Assembly: GCF_013184985.2 (NCBI RefSeq)
Contig: NZ_CP063418.1
Coordinates: 620,001-684,000 of the forward strand
Length of the DNA: 64,000 nucleotides
Reading direction: 5' to 3'
Source: Actinomyces faecalis
GTDB lineage: Bacteria > Actinomycetota > Actinomycetes > Actinomycetales > Actinomycetaceae
Translations under genes and position numbers: made by a program
In this document: positions 26,216 to 38,081 of the stretch, piece after piece
Position numbering within the stretch: position 1 is the stretch's first letter
Layout of the letters: every line of letters starts with the position of its first letter
Notes under the pieces: generated by a model
Databases searched by the model: none
Seen by the model: the letters and a program-made list of their open reading frames with translations, nothing else
What the model was told of the DNA's origin: nothing

Positions 26216-26231
26216 ACGCCGACGTCGGCGT
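26216..26231. promoter_or_regulatory. operator-like palindrome at GH13 promoter
   Basis: ACGCCGACGTCGGCGT is a perfect 16-bp palindrome with central CG, placed over the expected transcription start of the GH13 promoter. It fits a LacI-family repressor site; which of the regulators binds is unknown. Confidence 0.6.
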
Positions 26232-26256
26232 CTCCGATCGCCCAGGAAGGTCCGTC

Positions 26257-28110
26257 ATGGTCTACCCTCTCATCGCTTCGGCCAAGCACGTCGGCGAGGA
26301 CGCCGACTGGTGGCGCCGCGCCGTCGTCTACCAGATCTACCCACGCTCGTTCCAGGACTCTGACGGTGACGGCCTGGGAGACATCCCCGGCATCATCTCT
26401 CGCCTGGACTACCTCGACTCCCTCGGTGTGGACGTGGTGTGGCTCAGCCCCATCTACCGTTCCCCGCAGGATGACAACGGCTACGACATCTCCGACTACC
26501 AGGGCATCGACCCGATGTTCGGCACCCTGGAGGACTTCGACGCCCTCGTCGAGGGTCTGCACAAGCGTGGCATGCGTCTGGTGATGGACCTCGTGGTCAA
26601 CCACACCAGTGACGAGCACCCGTGGTTCGAGGCCTCCCGCAGCGCCAAGGACGACCCCAAGCGTGACTGGTACATCTGGCGCCCGGCGCGTGAGGTCGAG
26701 GGCAAGGCTCCCGGGGAGCCGGGAACCGAGCCCACCAACTGGGGGTCGGCCTTCTCCGGCCCGGCCTGGCAGTGGGACGACAGGACGGGTGAGTTCTACC
26801 TCCACCTCTTCTCCGTCAAGCAGCCGGATCTCAACTGGGAGAACGACGAGGTCCGCCACGCCGTCTACGACATGATGAGCTGGTGGCTGGACCGGGGCGT
26901 GGACGGCTTCCGCATGGACGTGATCTCCCTGATCTCCAAGACCTACCCGCTCGTCGACTCCCCGCAGGCCGCCGGCTCGCCCTACGGTGACGGCTTCGTC
27001 GCCACCGCGAACGGCCCGCGCGTGCACGAGTTCCTCCACGAGATGAACCAGACGGTCTTCGCGCCGCGTCGCCGCCACATCATCACCGTCGGCGAGACCG
27101 CTGGCGTGACCCTGGAGGAGGCGCAGCGCTACACGAACCTCGACAGCCCGGAGCTGGACATGGTCTTTCAGTTCGAGCACGTGAGCCTGGACGCTGGCCC
27201 TGGCGGCAAGTTCGACCCCCAGCCGCTGCCGGTGGCTGCCCTCAAGGCCAACCTCGCGCGCTGGCAGGACGGCCTGGCTCCGGTGACTGACGAGGCCGGC
27301 GTCATCACCGCCGAGCGCGGCTGGAACTCCTCCTTCTGGGACAACCACGACCAGCCCCGCGCCGTCTCCCGGTTCGGCGACGACGACCCCGCGTTCCGTG
27401 TCAACAGCGCCAAGACCCTGGCCTCGGTCCTGCACATGCACCGCGGCACGCCCTACATCTATCAGGGTGAGGAGCTGGGGCAGACCAACACGGTCTTCCG
27501 CAGCATCGAGGACTACCGGGACCTGGAGTCGGTCAACTACTTCCACGAGCGCCTCAGCCTGGGCGACGACCCTGCCAAGGTCCTGGCGGGCCTGGCGCCG
27601 GTCTCGCGTGACAACGCCCGTACGCCGGTCCAGTGGGACGACGGCGAGAACGCCGGCTTCACCACCGGCACGCCCTGGATTGACGTCACCCCGAGCTACA
27701 CCGAGATCAACGCCGCCGCTCAGGTGGATACCGCCGGTAGCGTCTTTGAGCACTACCGTGCCCTGGTCAGCGAACGGCACCGCTGCCGCACTCTGGCGCT
27801 GGGAACCTTCCGGCTGCTGGACGCTGACAGTGCGGACAGCTGGGTGATCCTGCGCGAGCACGTCGCCGACGACGGCAGCCGTGAGCAGCTGCTGCTCCTC
27901 GCCTCGGTCACGCGCCAGGGTCTGGACCTGGGGGCCGGCTCCGTGCTGCGCGAGCGGCTGTCGGGTGAGGGCGTGGACCTGGAGGAGTGGGCGCAGGCCG
28001 AGCGTGTGCTTCTCGCCTCTGTGCCCGCCCAGGAGGCCGCAGCCTCGGGGCACGGTGCCCCTGAGCGTCTGGAGGGCTGGGACTCGGTGATCCTGCGTCG
28101 CCGCGGCTGA
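26257..28110 (+). CDS. alpha-glucosidase (GH13, oligo-1,6-glucosidase/maltase type)
   Basis: A 617-residue GH13 enzyme. The barrel starts WWRRAVVYQIYPRSFQDSDGDG. The four conserved regions are DLVVNHTSDEHPWF, GFRMDVIS with nucleophile Asp221, TVGETAGV with acid/base Glu280, and FWDNHDQPR with Asp365. The GDGLGDIPGI calcium-loop form and absence of a signal peptide match cytoplasmic alpha-glucosidases acting on maltose, isomaltose or sucrose-type oligosaccharides. AGGAAGG precedes the ATG. It is monocistronic, with a promoter and operator-like palindrome, and presumably processes sugars brought in by the ABC importers. Confidence 0.95.
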   Translation: MVYPLIASAKHVGEDADWWRRAVVYQIYPRSFQDSDGDGLGDIPGIISRLDYLDSLGVDVVWLSPIYRSPQDDNGYDISDYQGIDPMFGTLEDFDALVEGLHKRGMRLVMDLVVNHTSDEHPWFEASRSAKDDPKRDWYIWRPAREVEGKAPGEPGTEPTNWGSAFSGPAWQWDDRTGEFYLHLFSVKQPDLNWENDEVRHAVYDMMSWWLDRGVDGFRMDVISLISKTYPLVDSPQAAGSPYGDGFVATANGPRVHEFLHEMNQTVFAPRRRHIITVGETAGVTLEEAQRYTNLDSPELDMVFQFEHVSLDAGPGGKFDPQPLPVAALKANLARWQDGLAPVTDEAGVITAERGWNSSFWDNHDQPRAVSRFGDDDPAFRVNSAKTLASVLHMHRGTPYIYQGEELGQTNTVFRSIEDYRDLESVNYFHERLSLGDDPAKVLAGLAPVSRDNARTPVQWDDGENAGFTTGTPWIDVTPSYTEINAAAQVDTAGSVFEHYRALVSERHRCRTLALGTFRLLDADSADSWVILREHVADDGSREQLLLLASVTRQGLDLGAGSVLRERLSGEGVDLEEWAQAERVLLASVPAQEAAASGHGAPERLEGWDSVILRRRG

Positions 28111-28300
28111 GCTGTGCCTGGCTGGCCTGTTGAGGCAGGGCTGAGTCTGGGTAGCTGCTGAGCCATCCTGTGAGTGAGCAGGTGCGTGGGTGGGCATCCG
28201 GGGGTGCACTGCCGTCCGCGCACCTGCACACTCGTGTGTTCCCAGGGACCGTCTGCCGCGAGCGATGGACCTCCTGCCCCGGCAACGAACCAGCGCCTGG

Positions 28301-28410
28301 ACCGACCGCCAGCGCTCGGGTCGACCGCCAATGCCCCGATTGACTATCAACGCCCGGATCGACCACTGAATTCGCGCGAATTCAGTGGTCGATCCGGGCG
28401 TTGGTGGTCA
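28301..28410. repeat. degenerate tandem repeats plus 54-bp perfect palindrome at ClC 3' end
   Basis: Four ~20-base units (CGACCGCCA, then CGACCGCCA, TGACTATCA and CGACCACT, each followed by a GC-rich stretch) run from 28301 into a perfect 27+27-bp palindrome at 28349-28402 centred on GCGC inside GAATTCGCGCGAATTC. The palindrome extends imperfectly to 28341-28410 and covers the ClC stop codon. It probably ends ClC transcription and, from the other side, GH13 read-through. A related element lies upstream of ClC in inverted order. The rest of the gap from 28111 shows nothing. Confidence 0.8.
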
Positions 28411-29859
28411 GCCCCGGCTCCGACGCAGAGTTTGAGGCCGACTCTGGCGGCGCCCAGCCCAGGCTTTCTCCACCCAACGTACTGCCAGGCAGCCGGCTAC
28501 CAGCACGCCCAGCGCCCACACGGGACCTTGGGTGAGCTCCCACACGAAGACCGCCGCGAACAGCGGAGCACGCTGCGTCACCGCCAAGGTGACACCGGCC
28601 CCCACGAGCGCCATCGCAGGCACGCTCACCGCCATCCCTGCAGACGTCAGCCCGACCGCCACCACTGCGCCCACGCTCGCTCCGAGGCTGAAGGAGGGAG
28701 CGAGCAGCCCTCCGGTCGCTCCTGCTCCCAGGGTGGCGGCGGTGAGCACCGGCTTGAGGACCGCGACCCCAAGCAGGGCGAGCACCGCCGTCGTCGTCAC
28801 GGGAGAGGAGACGGCAGCCTGGAAGGCGTCCTTGCCGTTGCCCGGCAGGACGGTCAGCCACAACGACGCCAGTCCGGTCAGGGCTCCGGCGCCCCCGATC
28901 GCTAGCGGCAGGCTCCAGCCGTCGGGCAGCCGGTGGCGGCCTACCCACGCCCACAGCCCGCGCGCGGCCACCCCAGCCAGGCCGGCTGCCACGACCACGA
29001 TCAGGCTCGAGGCCAGGGTGGGCCAGGACAGGGGTGCCGAAGGCATAGCGATCGATGCGCTCGCGTGGGAGTGGAGCCAGGACACGCAGGTCGCCAGCAC
29101 GCTGACGGGCACGGCGAGCAGCAGGCCGCGGCGACGGCTGCCGGCCAGCATCATGATCTCGACGGCGTAGGCGGCTCCGCCAAGCGGTGCGTTGTACATC
29201 GCTGCCAGCCCCGCGCCGGCAGCGGAGGCTGCCAGCAGCGCCCTCCACCGCGGCTCCAGCCCGAGCCAGCGCGCCAGTCGTACGGCGACGGCGCCCGCGG
29301 CCAGTCTCGGGGCTCCTTCTCGACCGACGGAATTGCCGCCGCCGACGGTGAGGACCTGGACGACGGCGTCGCCGAAGGGCCGGAGGATACCGATACGTTG
29401 GGAGGCGGGGCGGGCTGAGCCGGTGAGCGCGGGGGAGGACTGCTGGCGAGCAGGCGTCTGCGTGGTCGCCGTGGGCTGTGCTGTGCCGGCCTCGGCCACG
29501 ACCTCCTCGACGCTGACCACCCCGCCGGTCGCGCGCTGCCACCACCACAGGGTGCCGGCCAGGAGTCCTGCCGCGGCGGGGGCAGCGACGCGACGCCAGG
29601 CTGGGGCTGCGGCGACACGTTCGGGCAGGGTGCCGTGGGAGACGCCGTAGAAGAGCCACTCGAAGGCCTCGAGCAGGACGGCCATCGCGATACCGATGAG
29701 GCCCGCCGCCAGGCCTGCGAGTACTGCGGCCAGGACCAGGCGGGCGACGGGACGGCGGTCGCGTGCGCTGGACCGCCGGCCTGGCAGGTCAGGGGAGCCT
29801 GGGCCGGTAGGGCCAGCAGGGGCGTGACTAGTGAGGGCGTCGGTAGCAGGATGCGACAT
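28408..29859 (-). CDS. ClC-family chloride channel/antiporter
   Basis: A 483-residue membrane protein of the voltage-gated chloride channel family. GGGNSVGREGAP (Glu ~180, the gating glutamate) and GATGGLLAPSFSLGAS (GxFxP-type region, ~380-390) are the clearest motifs; the classical GSGIP loop is replaced by TGGVVSVEEVV. A ~30-residue Pro/Thr/Gln-rich stretch (~125-155) interrupts the usual early helices. Bacterial ClCs exchange chloride or fluoride for protons; the GREGAP glutamate argues for a transporter rather than a fluoride-specific type, but this is not certain. It is flanked on both sides by related palindromic repeats. Confidence 0.88.
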   Translation of the reverse strand: MSHPATDALTSHAPAGPTGPGSPDLPGRRSSARDRRPVARLVLAAVLAGLAAGLIGIAMAVLLEAFEWLFYGVSHGTLPERVAAAPAWRRVAAPAAAGLLAGTLWWWQRATGGVVSVEEVVAEAGTAQPTATTQTPARQQSSPALTGSARPASQRIGILRPFGDAVVQVLTVGGGNSVGREGAPRLAAGAVAVRLARWLGLEPRWRALLAASAAGAGLAAMYNAPLGGAAYAVEIMMLAGSRRRGLLLAVPVSVLATCVSWLHSHASASIAMPSAPLSWPTLASSLIVVVAAGLAGVAARGLWAWVGRHRLPDGWSLPLAIGGAGALTGLASLWLTVLPGNGKDAFQAAVSSPVTTTAVLALLGVAVLKPVLTAATLGAGATGGLLAPSFSLGASVGAVVAVGLTSAGMAVSVPAMALVGAGVTLAVTQRAPLFAAVFVWELTQGPVWALGVLVAGCLAVRWVEKAWAGRRQSRPQTLRRSRG

Positions 29860-29940
29860 CGCGCATGACGATAGCGGGCTTGCCGCCCTCAGGGCATGGT
29901 CAGGGTCTGACCGCTAAAGTTCCGGATGACCACCTATGCC

Positions 29941-30020
29941 TGGATCGACCACTGTATTTGCGTGAATACGGTGGTCGGTGGGGGGATTGGTAGTCAGTGA
30001 GGGTTTTCGTGGTCGGCAGT
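29941..30020. repeat. palindrome plus tandem units upstream of ClC, inverted relative to 28301-28410
   Basis: GACCACTGTATT (29947-29958) and AATACGGTGGTC (29965-29976) form a hairpin with one mismatch; pairing continues outward. Units TGGTCGG, TGGTAGTCA and TGGTCGGCA follow to 30020, the reverse complement of the tandem units at 28301. Its left half, GGATCGACCACTG, is shared with the downstream palindrome. It lies in the 372-bp gap between ClC and the ABC exporter. Confidence 0.7.
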
Positions 30021-30046
30021 GGCGGGCAGCGCCACATTCCACCCAT

Positions 30047-30075
30047 TTCCTGACGAGCCGTCAGGACGGTAGTCT
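30047..30075 (+). promoter_or_regulatory. possible promoter with overlapping dyad for ABC exporter
   Basis: TTCCTG and TAGTCT are 17 bases apart, about 155 bases before the exporter gene. A perfect dyad CCTGACG-AGC-CGTCAGG (30049-30065) overlaps the -35 and spacer, a typical position for a repressor. Confidence 0.4.
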
Positions 30076-30231
30076 CACCCTTTGCCGAGGCTGCTGATCC
30101 GTGCTGGTGTGAGGGACTAGCCCGGGGATACGCTGCGTGACCGGATCGTCGGCGCGCCTGTCTGGCGAGATCTTCGCCGCCTCGGCATTGTGTTGTCTCC
30201 GTGACCTTAGTTCTGGATCCTGGAAGGACCC

Positions 30232-31965
30232 ATGCTCCTGCCATTGTTGCGCAGCTACCTGCGCCCTTACCGAGCCCTCCTGCTCGGCGTCCTCATCCTG
30301 GAGGCCGCGCAGGTCATGGCCTCGCTGTACCTGCCTAACCTCAACGCCGCCATCATCGACACCGGTGTCGCCCAGGGCGACACCGCCTACATCTGGCGTA
30401 CCGGCGCCTTCATGCTCCTGGTGTCCGTCATCCAGGGCACCTGCGCCATCGGCGGCACCTGGTGCGCTGCCAAGGCCGCGATGTCCATGGGACGTGACCT
30501 GCGCAGCCAGCTCTTCCGCCGCGTCGGCGACTTCTCCGAGCAGGAGGTCTCCCGCTTCGGGGCCGGCTCGCTCATCACACGCAACACCAACGACGTCCAG
30601 CAGGTCCAGACGCTGGTCCTCATGGGGTGCACCATGCTCGTGACCGCCCCGATGTACGCCGTCGGCGGCGTGGTCATGGCGGTGTCCCACGCGCCCAGCC
30701 TCTCCTGGCTCATCGCCGTGGCCGTACCGGTGCTGCTGGTCATCGTCGGCGTCACCGTCGCCAAGATGGTCCCGCTCTTCCGCGTCTACCAGGACAAGCT
30801 CGACGCCATCAACCGCACCATGCGCGAGCAGCTGACCGGCATCCGCGTCATCCGCGCCTTCGTGCGCGAGGAGGCCGAGACCGAGCGCTTCCGCGACGCC
30901 AACGCGGACATCACCCGCGTGGGGGAGAAGGTCGGCCAGCTCTTCGTCTTCCTCTTCCCCGCCACCATGCTCGTGCTTGACGTGACGATGGTGGGCGTCA
31001 TCTGGTTCGGCGGTCACCAGGTCGGCGACGGCCGGGTTGAGGTCGGCACCCTCGTGGCCTTCATGACCTACCTCATGCAGATCCTCATGGGAATCGTCAT
31101 GGCCTCCTTCATGACCATCATGATCCCGCGCGCCACCGTCTGCGCCGAACGCATCAGCGAGGTGCTGGCCACCGACCCCTCGATCGAGGCCGTCCCCGAC
31201 GCCACCACCACCTTCTCAACCCCCGGCACCCTGGAGATGCGCGGTGTCTCCTTCACCTTCCCTGGCGCTGACGCCGCCGTGCTGGAGGACATCACGTTCC
31301 GAGCCGAGCCAGGCCAGACCGTGGCCGTGGTCGGCTCGACAGGATCGGGAAAGACCACGCTGCTCACCCTCGTGGCCCGTCTCATCGAGCCCACCCACGG
31401 CCAGGTGCTGGTTGGCGGCGTGGACGTGACGAAGGCCGAGCCCGAGGCCCTGTGGTCCCAGATCGGCCTGGTCCCCCAGAAGCCCTTCCTCTTCGCCGGC
31501 ACGGTGGCCTCCAACCTGCGGCTGGGCCGCGAGGACGCCACCGACGAGGAGCTGTGGCAGGCCCTGGAGATCGCCCAGGCGGCGGGCTTTGTCAAGGAGA
31601 TGGACGGCCAGCTCCAGGCGCCGATCGCCCAGGGCGGCACCAACGTCTCGGGCGGACAGCGTCAGCGCCTGTCCATCGCCCGCGCGGTCGTGCGCCGTCC
31701 GGCGCTCCTGCTGCTGGACGACTCCTTCTCCGCCCTGGACGTGGCCACGGACGCCCGTCTGCGTGCGGCGCTGGCCCCAGCGACCGAGCAGGTCACCAAG
31801 CTCGTCGTCGCCCAGCGCGTGTCCACCGTTGTCGACGCCGACCTCATCCTCGTCCTGGACGAGGGACGTCTGGTCGGCGCCGGCCGCCACGACGCGCTCG
31901 TCGCCACCAGCGAGACCTACCGCGAGATCGTCACCTCCCAGCTCGGAAGCGGGGCCGCAGCATGA
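30232..31965 (+). CDS. ABC exporter half-transporter with degenerate Walker B (subunit 1)
   Basis: A 577-residue fusion of a six-helix membrane domain (~15-300) and an ATPase domain (~335-577). Walker A is GSTGSGKTT (~368), the signature NVSGGQRQR (~470) is canonical, and Walker B ends LLLLDDS, with Asp in place of the catalytic Glu. This is the pattern of the non-consensus partner in heterodimeric exporters such as TM287/288 or BmrCD. GGAAGG precedes ATG. The next gene overlaps by four bases and supplies the complementary site, so the two almost certainly form one exporter of drugs, lipids or peptides. Confidence 0.93.
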   Translation: MLLPLLRSYLRPYRALLLGVLILEAAQVMASLYLPNLNAAIIDTGVAQGDTAYIWRTGAFMLLVSVIQGTCAIGGTWCAAKAAMSMGRDLRSQLFRRVGDFSEQEVSRFGAGSLITRNTNDVQQVQTLVLMGCTMLVTAPMYAVGGVVMAVSHAPSLSWLIAVAVPVLLVIVGVTVAKMVPLFRVYQDKLDAINRTMREQLTGIRVIRAFVREEAETERFRDANADITRVGEKVGQLFVFLFPATMLVLDVTMVGVIWFGGHQVGDGRVEVGTLVAFMTYLMQILMGIVMASFMTIMIPRATVCAERISEVLATDPSIEAVPDATTTFSTPGTLEMRGVSFTFPGADAAVLEDITFRAEPGQTVAVVGSTGSGKTTLLTLVARLIEPTHGQVLVGGVDVTKAEPEALWSQIGLVPQKPFLFAGTVASNLRLGREDATDEELWQALEIAQAAGFVKEMDGQLQAPIAQGGTNVSGGQRQRLSIARAVVRRPALLLLDDSFSALDVATDARLRAALAPATEQVTKLVVAQRVSTVVDADLILVLDEGRLVGAGRHDALVATSETYREIVTSQLGSGAAA

Positions 31966-34106
31966 GCACGAAGAACCCTCAGTCCGCGGCGCACGGACCT
32001 CAGGAGCCTGAGGTGAGCGCGACGGGCAGCCAGACGGCAGCGTCAGCTGCGGCTGCGTCGTCGGCCCCCGAGGCGACGACGACGCAGCGGGCCTCCGCCC
32101 TGGAGGTCACCGACGAGGACCAGGCCCTGGCGGCCGCGGCCCTGGCCGGGGCCGCCTCGGACGACTGGAGCGCCGGCCCGCCCCCGGGCAAGGCCACGGA
32201 GTTCTGGCCCTCCTTCAAGCGCATGGTCGGCCTGCTGCTTCCTTACAAGGGGCACCTGGCGGTCGCCGCGGTGGCCTCCGTGTCCTCAGTGGCCATGGCC
32301 GTGGCGGCGCCCAAGGTGCTGGGGCGGGCCACGAACCTCGTCTTCGAGGGCGCGATCAGCTCGCGCCTGCCGGAGAACCTGACCAAGCAGCAGGTCGTGG
32401 ACGGCATGCTGGCTGCGGGCCAGGACACGATGGCCCAGATGGTCGAGGCGATGAACCTCGTCCCCGGGGCCGGGATCGACTTCGAGGCCCTGTCCCGGGT
32501 GCTGCTGACGGTTCTGGCCCTCTACGTCTTCTCCGCGCTGGCCGGCTGGCTGGAGGGCTGGGTCCTCAACCGTGTCATGGTGCGGGCGATGTTCCGTCTG
32601 CGCGCGGACGTGGAGGACAAGATCCACCGCCTGCCCCTGTCCTACTTCGACAAGGTGCAGCGTGGTGAGCTGCTCAGTCGCGTCACCAACGACATCGACA
32701 ACGTCACCAACACCCTCCAGCAGTCGCTGTCCAGCGCCGTGACCTCGGTGCTCACCGTCATCGGCGTGCTGGCGATGATGCTGTCGGTGTCCTGGAGGCT
32801 GACGCTGGTGGCCCTCGTCATCCTGCCGCTCATGGGTGTCCTCTTCGGCATCATCGGGCCGCGCTCGCAGAAGGCCTTCACCCTGCAGTGGGCGCGCACG
32901 GGCAAGCTCAACGCGCGTGTGGAGGAGTCCTTCTCCGGACACGCCCTGGTGCGCACCTACGGGCGTACCGAGGGCTCACGCGCCGACTTCGACGCGGAGA
33001 ACGAGGAGCTCTTCGCCGCGGGCCTGCGGGCACAGTTCCTGTCCGGCATCATGATGCCGATCATGCAGGTAGTGGGGAACCTGGGGTACGTGGCCATCGC
33101 GGTGGTCGGCGGGCTCATGGTCTCGGGAGGCTCGCTGCGCCTGGGAGACGTGCAGGCCTTCATCCAGTACTCCCAGCAGTTCACCCAGCCCCTGGCCCAG
33201 CTTGGTGGCATGGCCACGGCCGTGCAGTCCGGGACCGCCAGCGCCGAGCGGATCTTCGAGCTGCTCGACGCCGAGGAGGAGCGGGCGGACCAGACCGGTG
33301 CCGAGGCGCTTGCGCCGGCGGGTGCAGGGACGGCCGGTGCCGGTGCGCCGGCCGGAGCCGGGGTCATCGAGATGGAGCACGTGCGCTTCTCCTACGACCC
33401 TGACTCCGAGCTCATCACGGACCTCTCCCTCAAGGTCGAGCCAGGTCAGACGGTGGCGATCGTCGGCCCGACGGGCGCGGGAAAGACGACCCTGGTCAAC
33501 CTGCTCATGCGCTTCTACGAGATCGACGGGGGCCGGATCACCCTGGACGGGGTAGACACCTCGGCCATGCGGCGCCGGGACGTGCGTGCGCGTACGGGCA
33601 TGGTGCTGCAGGACCCGTGGCTGTTCGCCGGCACGATCCGCGAGAACATCCGCTACGGGCGCCCGGGCGCCAGCGACGAGCAGGTCGAGGCCGCGGCCCG
33701 CGCCTGCTACGTGGACCACATCGTCCGGGCCCTGCCCGAGGGGTACGACACGGTGCTGGACGAGGACGCCGCGAACGTCTCGGCCGGGGAGCGTCAGCTG
33801 CTGACGATCGCCCGTGCCTTCATCGCCGACCCAGCCGTCCTCATCCTGGACGAGGCGACCAGCGCGGTGGACACGCGCACCGAGCTGCTGGTCCAGCACG
33901 CGATGGCGGCGCTGCGTCAGGGGCGTACGAGCTTTGTCATCGCCCACCGCCTGTCCACGATCCGTGACGCGGACACGATCCTGGTCATGGAGCACGGGGA
34001 CATCGTGGAGCAGGGCAGCCACGAGGAGCTGCTGGAGCGTCAGGGCGCCTACTGGGCGCTCTACCAGAGCCAGTTCGCCGGTGCTGCGCGAGACACGATG
34101 GCCTGA
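31962..34106 (+). CDS. ABC exporter half-transporter (subunit 2)
   Basis: A 714-residue half-transporter; the ATG at 31962 overlaps the previous stop. An Ala/Ser/Thr-rich, probably disordered tail (~1-80) precedes the membrane domain (~85-385) and the ATPase domain (~465-714). Walker A GPTGAGKTTL (~500) and Walker B LILDEATSAVD (~627, catalytic Glu present) are normal, but the signature reads NVSAGERQ instead of LSGGQ. Together with subunit 1 this gives one complete and one degenerate ATP site, as known for heterodimeric exporters. Confidence 0.93.
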   Translation: MSTKNPQSAAHGPQEPEVSATGSQTAASAAAASSAPEATTTQRASALEVTDEDQALAAAALAGAASDDWSAGPPPGKATEFWPSFKRMVGLLLPYKGHLAVAAVASVSSVAMAVAAPKVLGRATNLVFEGAISSRLPENLTKQQVVDGMLAAGQDTMAQMVEAMNLVPGAGIDFEALSRVLLTVLALYVFSALAGWLEGWVLNRVMVRAMFRLRADVEDKIHRLPLSYFDKVQRGELLSRVTNDIDNVTNTLQQSLSSAVTSVLTVIGVLAMMLSVSWRLTLVALVILPLMGVLFGIIGPRSQKAFTLQWARTGKLNARVEESFSGHALVRTYGRTEGSRADFDAENEELFAAGLRAQFLSGIMMPIMQVVGNLGYVAIAVVGGLMVSGGSLRLGDVQAFIQYSQQFTQPLAQLGGMATAVQSGTASAERIFELLDAEEERADQTGAEALAPAGAGTAGAGAPAGAGVIEMEHVRFSYDPDSELITDLSLKVEPGQTVAIVGPTGAGKTTLVNLLMRFYEIDGGRITLDGVDTSAMRRRDVRARTGMVLQDPWLFAGTIRENIRYGRPGASDEQVEAAARACYVDHIVRALPEGYDTVLDEDAANVSAGERQLLTIARAFIADPAVLILDEATSAVDTRTELLVQHAMAALRQGRTSFVIAHRLSTIRDADTILVMEHGDIVEQGSHEELLERQGAYWALYQSQFAGAARDTMA

Positions 34107-34148
34107 CGGGCGGGTGAGACCATCCTGCCTGCGGGCGTGAGCCTCACT

Positions 34149-34205
34149 GGTCCACGGCGTCCCCGGTTGCTCCGGGTACTCGGACTCCCAGGGACGCCGT
34201 GGACC
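34149..34205. terminator. 15-bp stem between convergent ABC exporter and PFK genes
   Basis: GGTCCACGGCGTCCC (34149-34163) is exactly complementary to 34191-34205 across a 27-base loop. It sits between convergent genes and probably terminates both. Confidence 0.7.
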
Positions 34206-34239
34206 GGGTATGAGTGAGACCAGGCGGGTAGCAGGCAGG

Positions 34240-36615
<2,376 letters not shown>

Positions 36616-36864
36616 GAGGATCCTTCCCGGAGGGGTGTCAAGCGCCATTGTGGTCGCTCGGCATGTGGGTGTCACCTTCCGCTGGCTGCCAGGTGGGATG
36701 ACGGCGGTGCTGGTGCGGAGCCTGGACGGACCTTGGTCCCGAATCCTCTCGCGGTTTGGCCACGCATGACCGGGGTCTCGCGTTAGGCTCGATGGCGGAT
36801 CACTCCGGTGCGGCGCAGTCAGGCCGCTGCCGGACGGGACCGGACCCGGAAGGACACGACGTCT

Positions 36865-38076
36865 ATGGATCTCTACGAGTACCAGGCGAGGGAGCTGTTC
36901 GCGAGGCACGGGGTCCCCGTGCTGGGCGGGCGGGTCGCCACCTCTCCCGAGCAGGCCGAGCAGGTAGCGACCGACCTCATCAACCACGGTGCTGACCTGC
37001 TCGTGGTCAAGGCACAGGTCAAGACCGGCGGACGAGGCAAGGCCGGTGGCGTCAAGCTCGCTCGCTCGGCGGCTGAGGCCCGTCAGCACGCTGAGGCGAT
37101 TCTTGGCATGGACATCAAGGGCCACACCGTGCGCACGGTGCTCATCTCCGAGGGCGCGGACATCGACTCAGAGTTCTACTTCTCCATCCTCCTGGACCGT
37201 GCTGAGCGCCGGTACCTGGCGATGTGCTCGCGCGAGGGCGGTATGGAGATCGAGACTCTGGCCAAGGAGCGCCCCGAGGCCCTGGCCCGCGTGGCGGTGG
37301 ACCCGATCGAGGGGATCACCTCTGAGGTGGCGGTGCGCATCACCGCTGAGGCCGGCTTCGAGCCCGGTCCTGTCGCCACGAGCGTGGCCGCCGTCATCCT
37401 CCAGCTGTGGGAGGTCTTTACCGCTGAGGACGCGACGCTCGTCGAGGTCAACCCCCTGGTCCTGACCCCGGACGGCACGGTGCTCGCGCTGGACGGCAAG
37501 GTCAGCCTGGATGACAACGCCTCCTTCCGTCACCCCGAGCACGCCGCCCTCAAGGACACCTCGGCGGCTGACCCGCTGGAGACGCGTGCCAAGGAGGCCG
37601 GGCTGAACTACGTGCGCCTGACAGGTGAGGTGGGTGTGCTCGGTAACGGCGCGGGCCTGGTCATGTCCACCCTGGACGTGGTGGCCAGCGCGGGTGAGCG
37701 CCACGGAGGGATGCGCCCGGCCAACTTCCTGGACCTGGGAGGCGGGTCCTCGGCGGAGGTCATGGCCACAGGACTTGAGGTCGTGGCCTCCGACCCGCAG
37801 GTGCGCGCGATCCTCGTCAACGTCTTCGGCGGGATCACCTCGTGTGACACGGTGGCCAACGGCATCGTGACGGCGGTGAGTGCGCTGGCGGACTTCGACA
37901 AGCCGATCGTGGTGCGCCTGGACGGCAACAACGCCGCGCTGGGGCGCCAGATCCTGGCCGAGGCCGCCATCGACGGCGTCACGGTGGTGGACACTATGGA
38001 CGGCGCGGCCGACGTCGTCACCGCCCTGGCCGAGAAGATCGGTCAGAGCGCCGCAAGCAGCGAGCAGGGAGCCTGA
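36865..38076 (+). CDS. sucC: succinyl-CoA ligase (ADP/GDP-forming) beta subunit
   Basis: A 403-residue ATP-grasp subunit starting [18 protein letters not shown], the family's usual N-terminus, with GGAAGGA upstream of ATG 36865. [16 protein letters not shown] binds nucleotide, [11 protein letters not shown] carries metal ligands, and [12 protein letters not shown] with [10 protein letters not shown] forms the C-terminal ligase domain. It pairs with sucD five bases downstream to interconvert succinyl-CoA and succinate with substrate-level phosphorylation. Confidence 0.97.
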   Translation: MDLYEYQARELFARHGVPVLGGRVATSPEQAEQVATDLINHGADLLVVKAQVKTGGRGKAGGVKLARSAAEARQHAEAILGMDIKGHTVRTVLISEGADIDSEFYFSILLDRAERRYLAMCSREGGMEIETLAKERPEALARVAVDPIEGITSEVAVRITAEAGFEPGPVATSVAAVILQLWEVFTAEDATLVEVNPLVLTPDGTVLALDGKVSLDDNASFRHPEHAALKDTSAADPLETRAKEAGLNYVRLTGEVGVLGNGAGLVMSTLDVVASAGERHGGMRPANFLDLGGGSSAEVMATGLEVVASDPQVRAILVNVFGGITSCDTVANGIVTAVSALADFDKPIVVRLDGNNAALGRQILAEAAIDGVTVVDTMDGAADVVTALAEKIGQSAASSEQGA

Positions 38077-38081
38077 GGACC

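Noticed and set aside
25948..28350. 800-codon minus-strand open frame
   Set aside because: Antisense to the GH13 glucosidase; no domain is recognisable.
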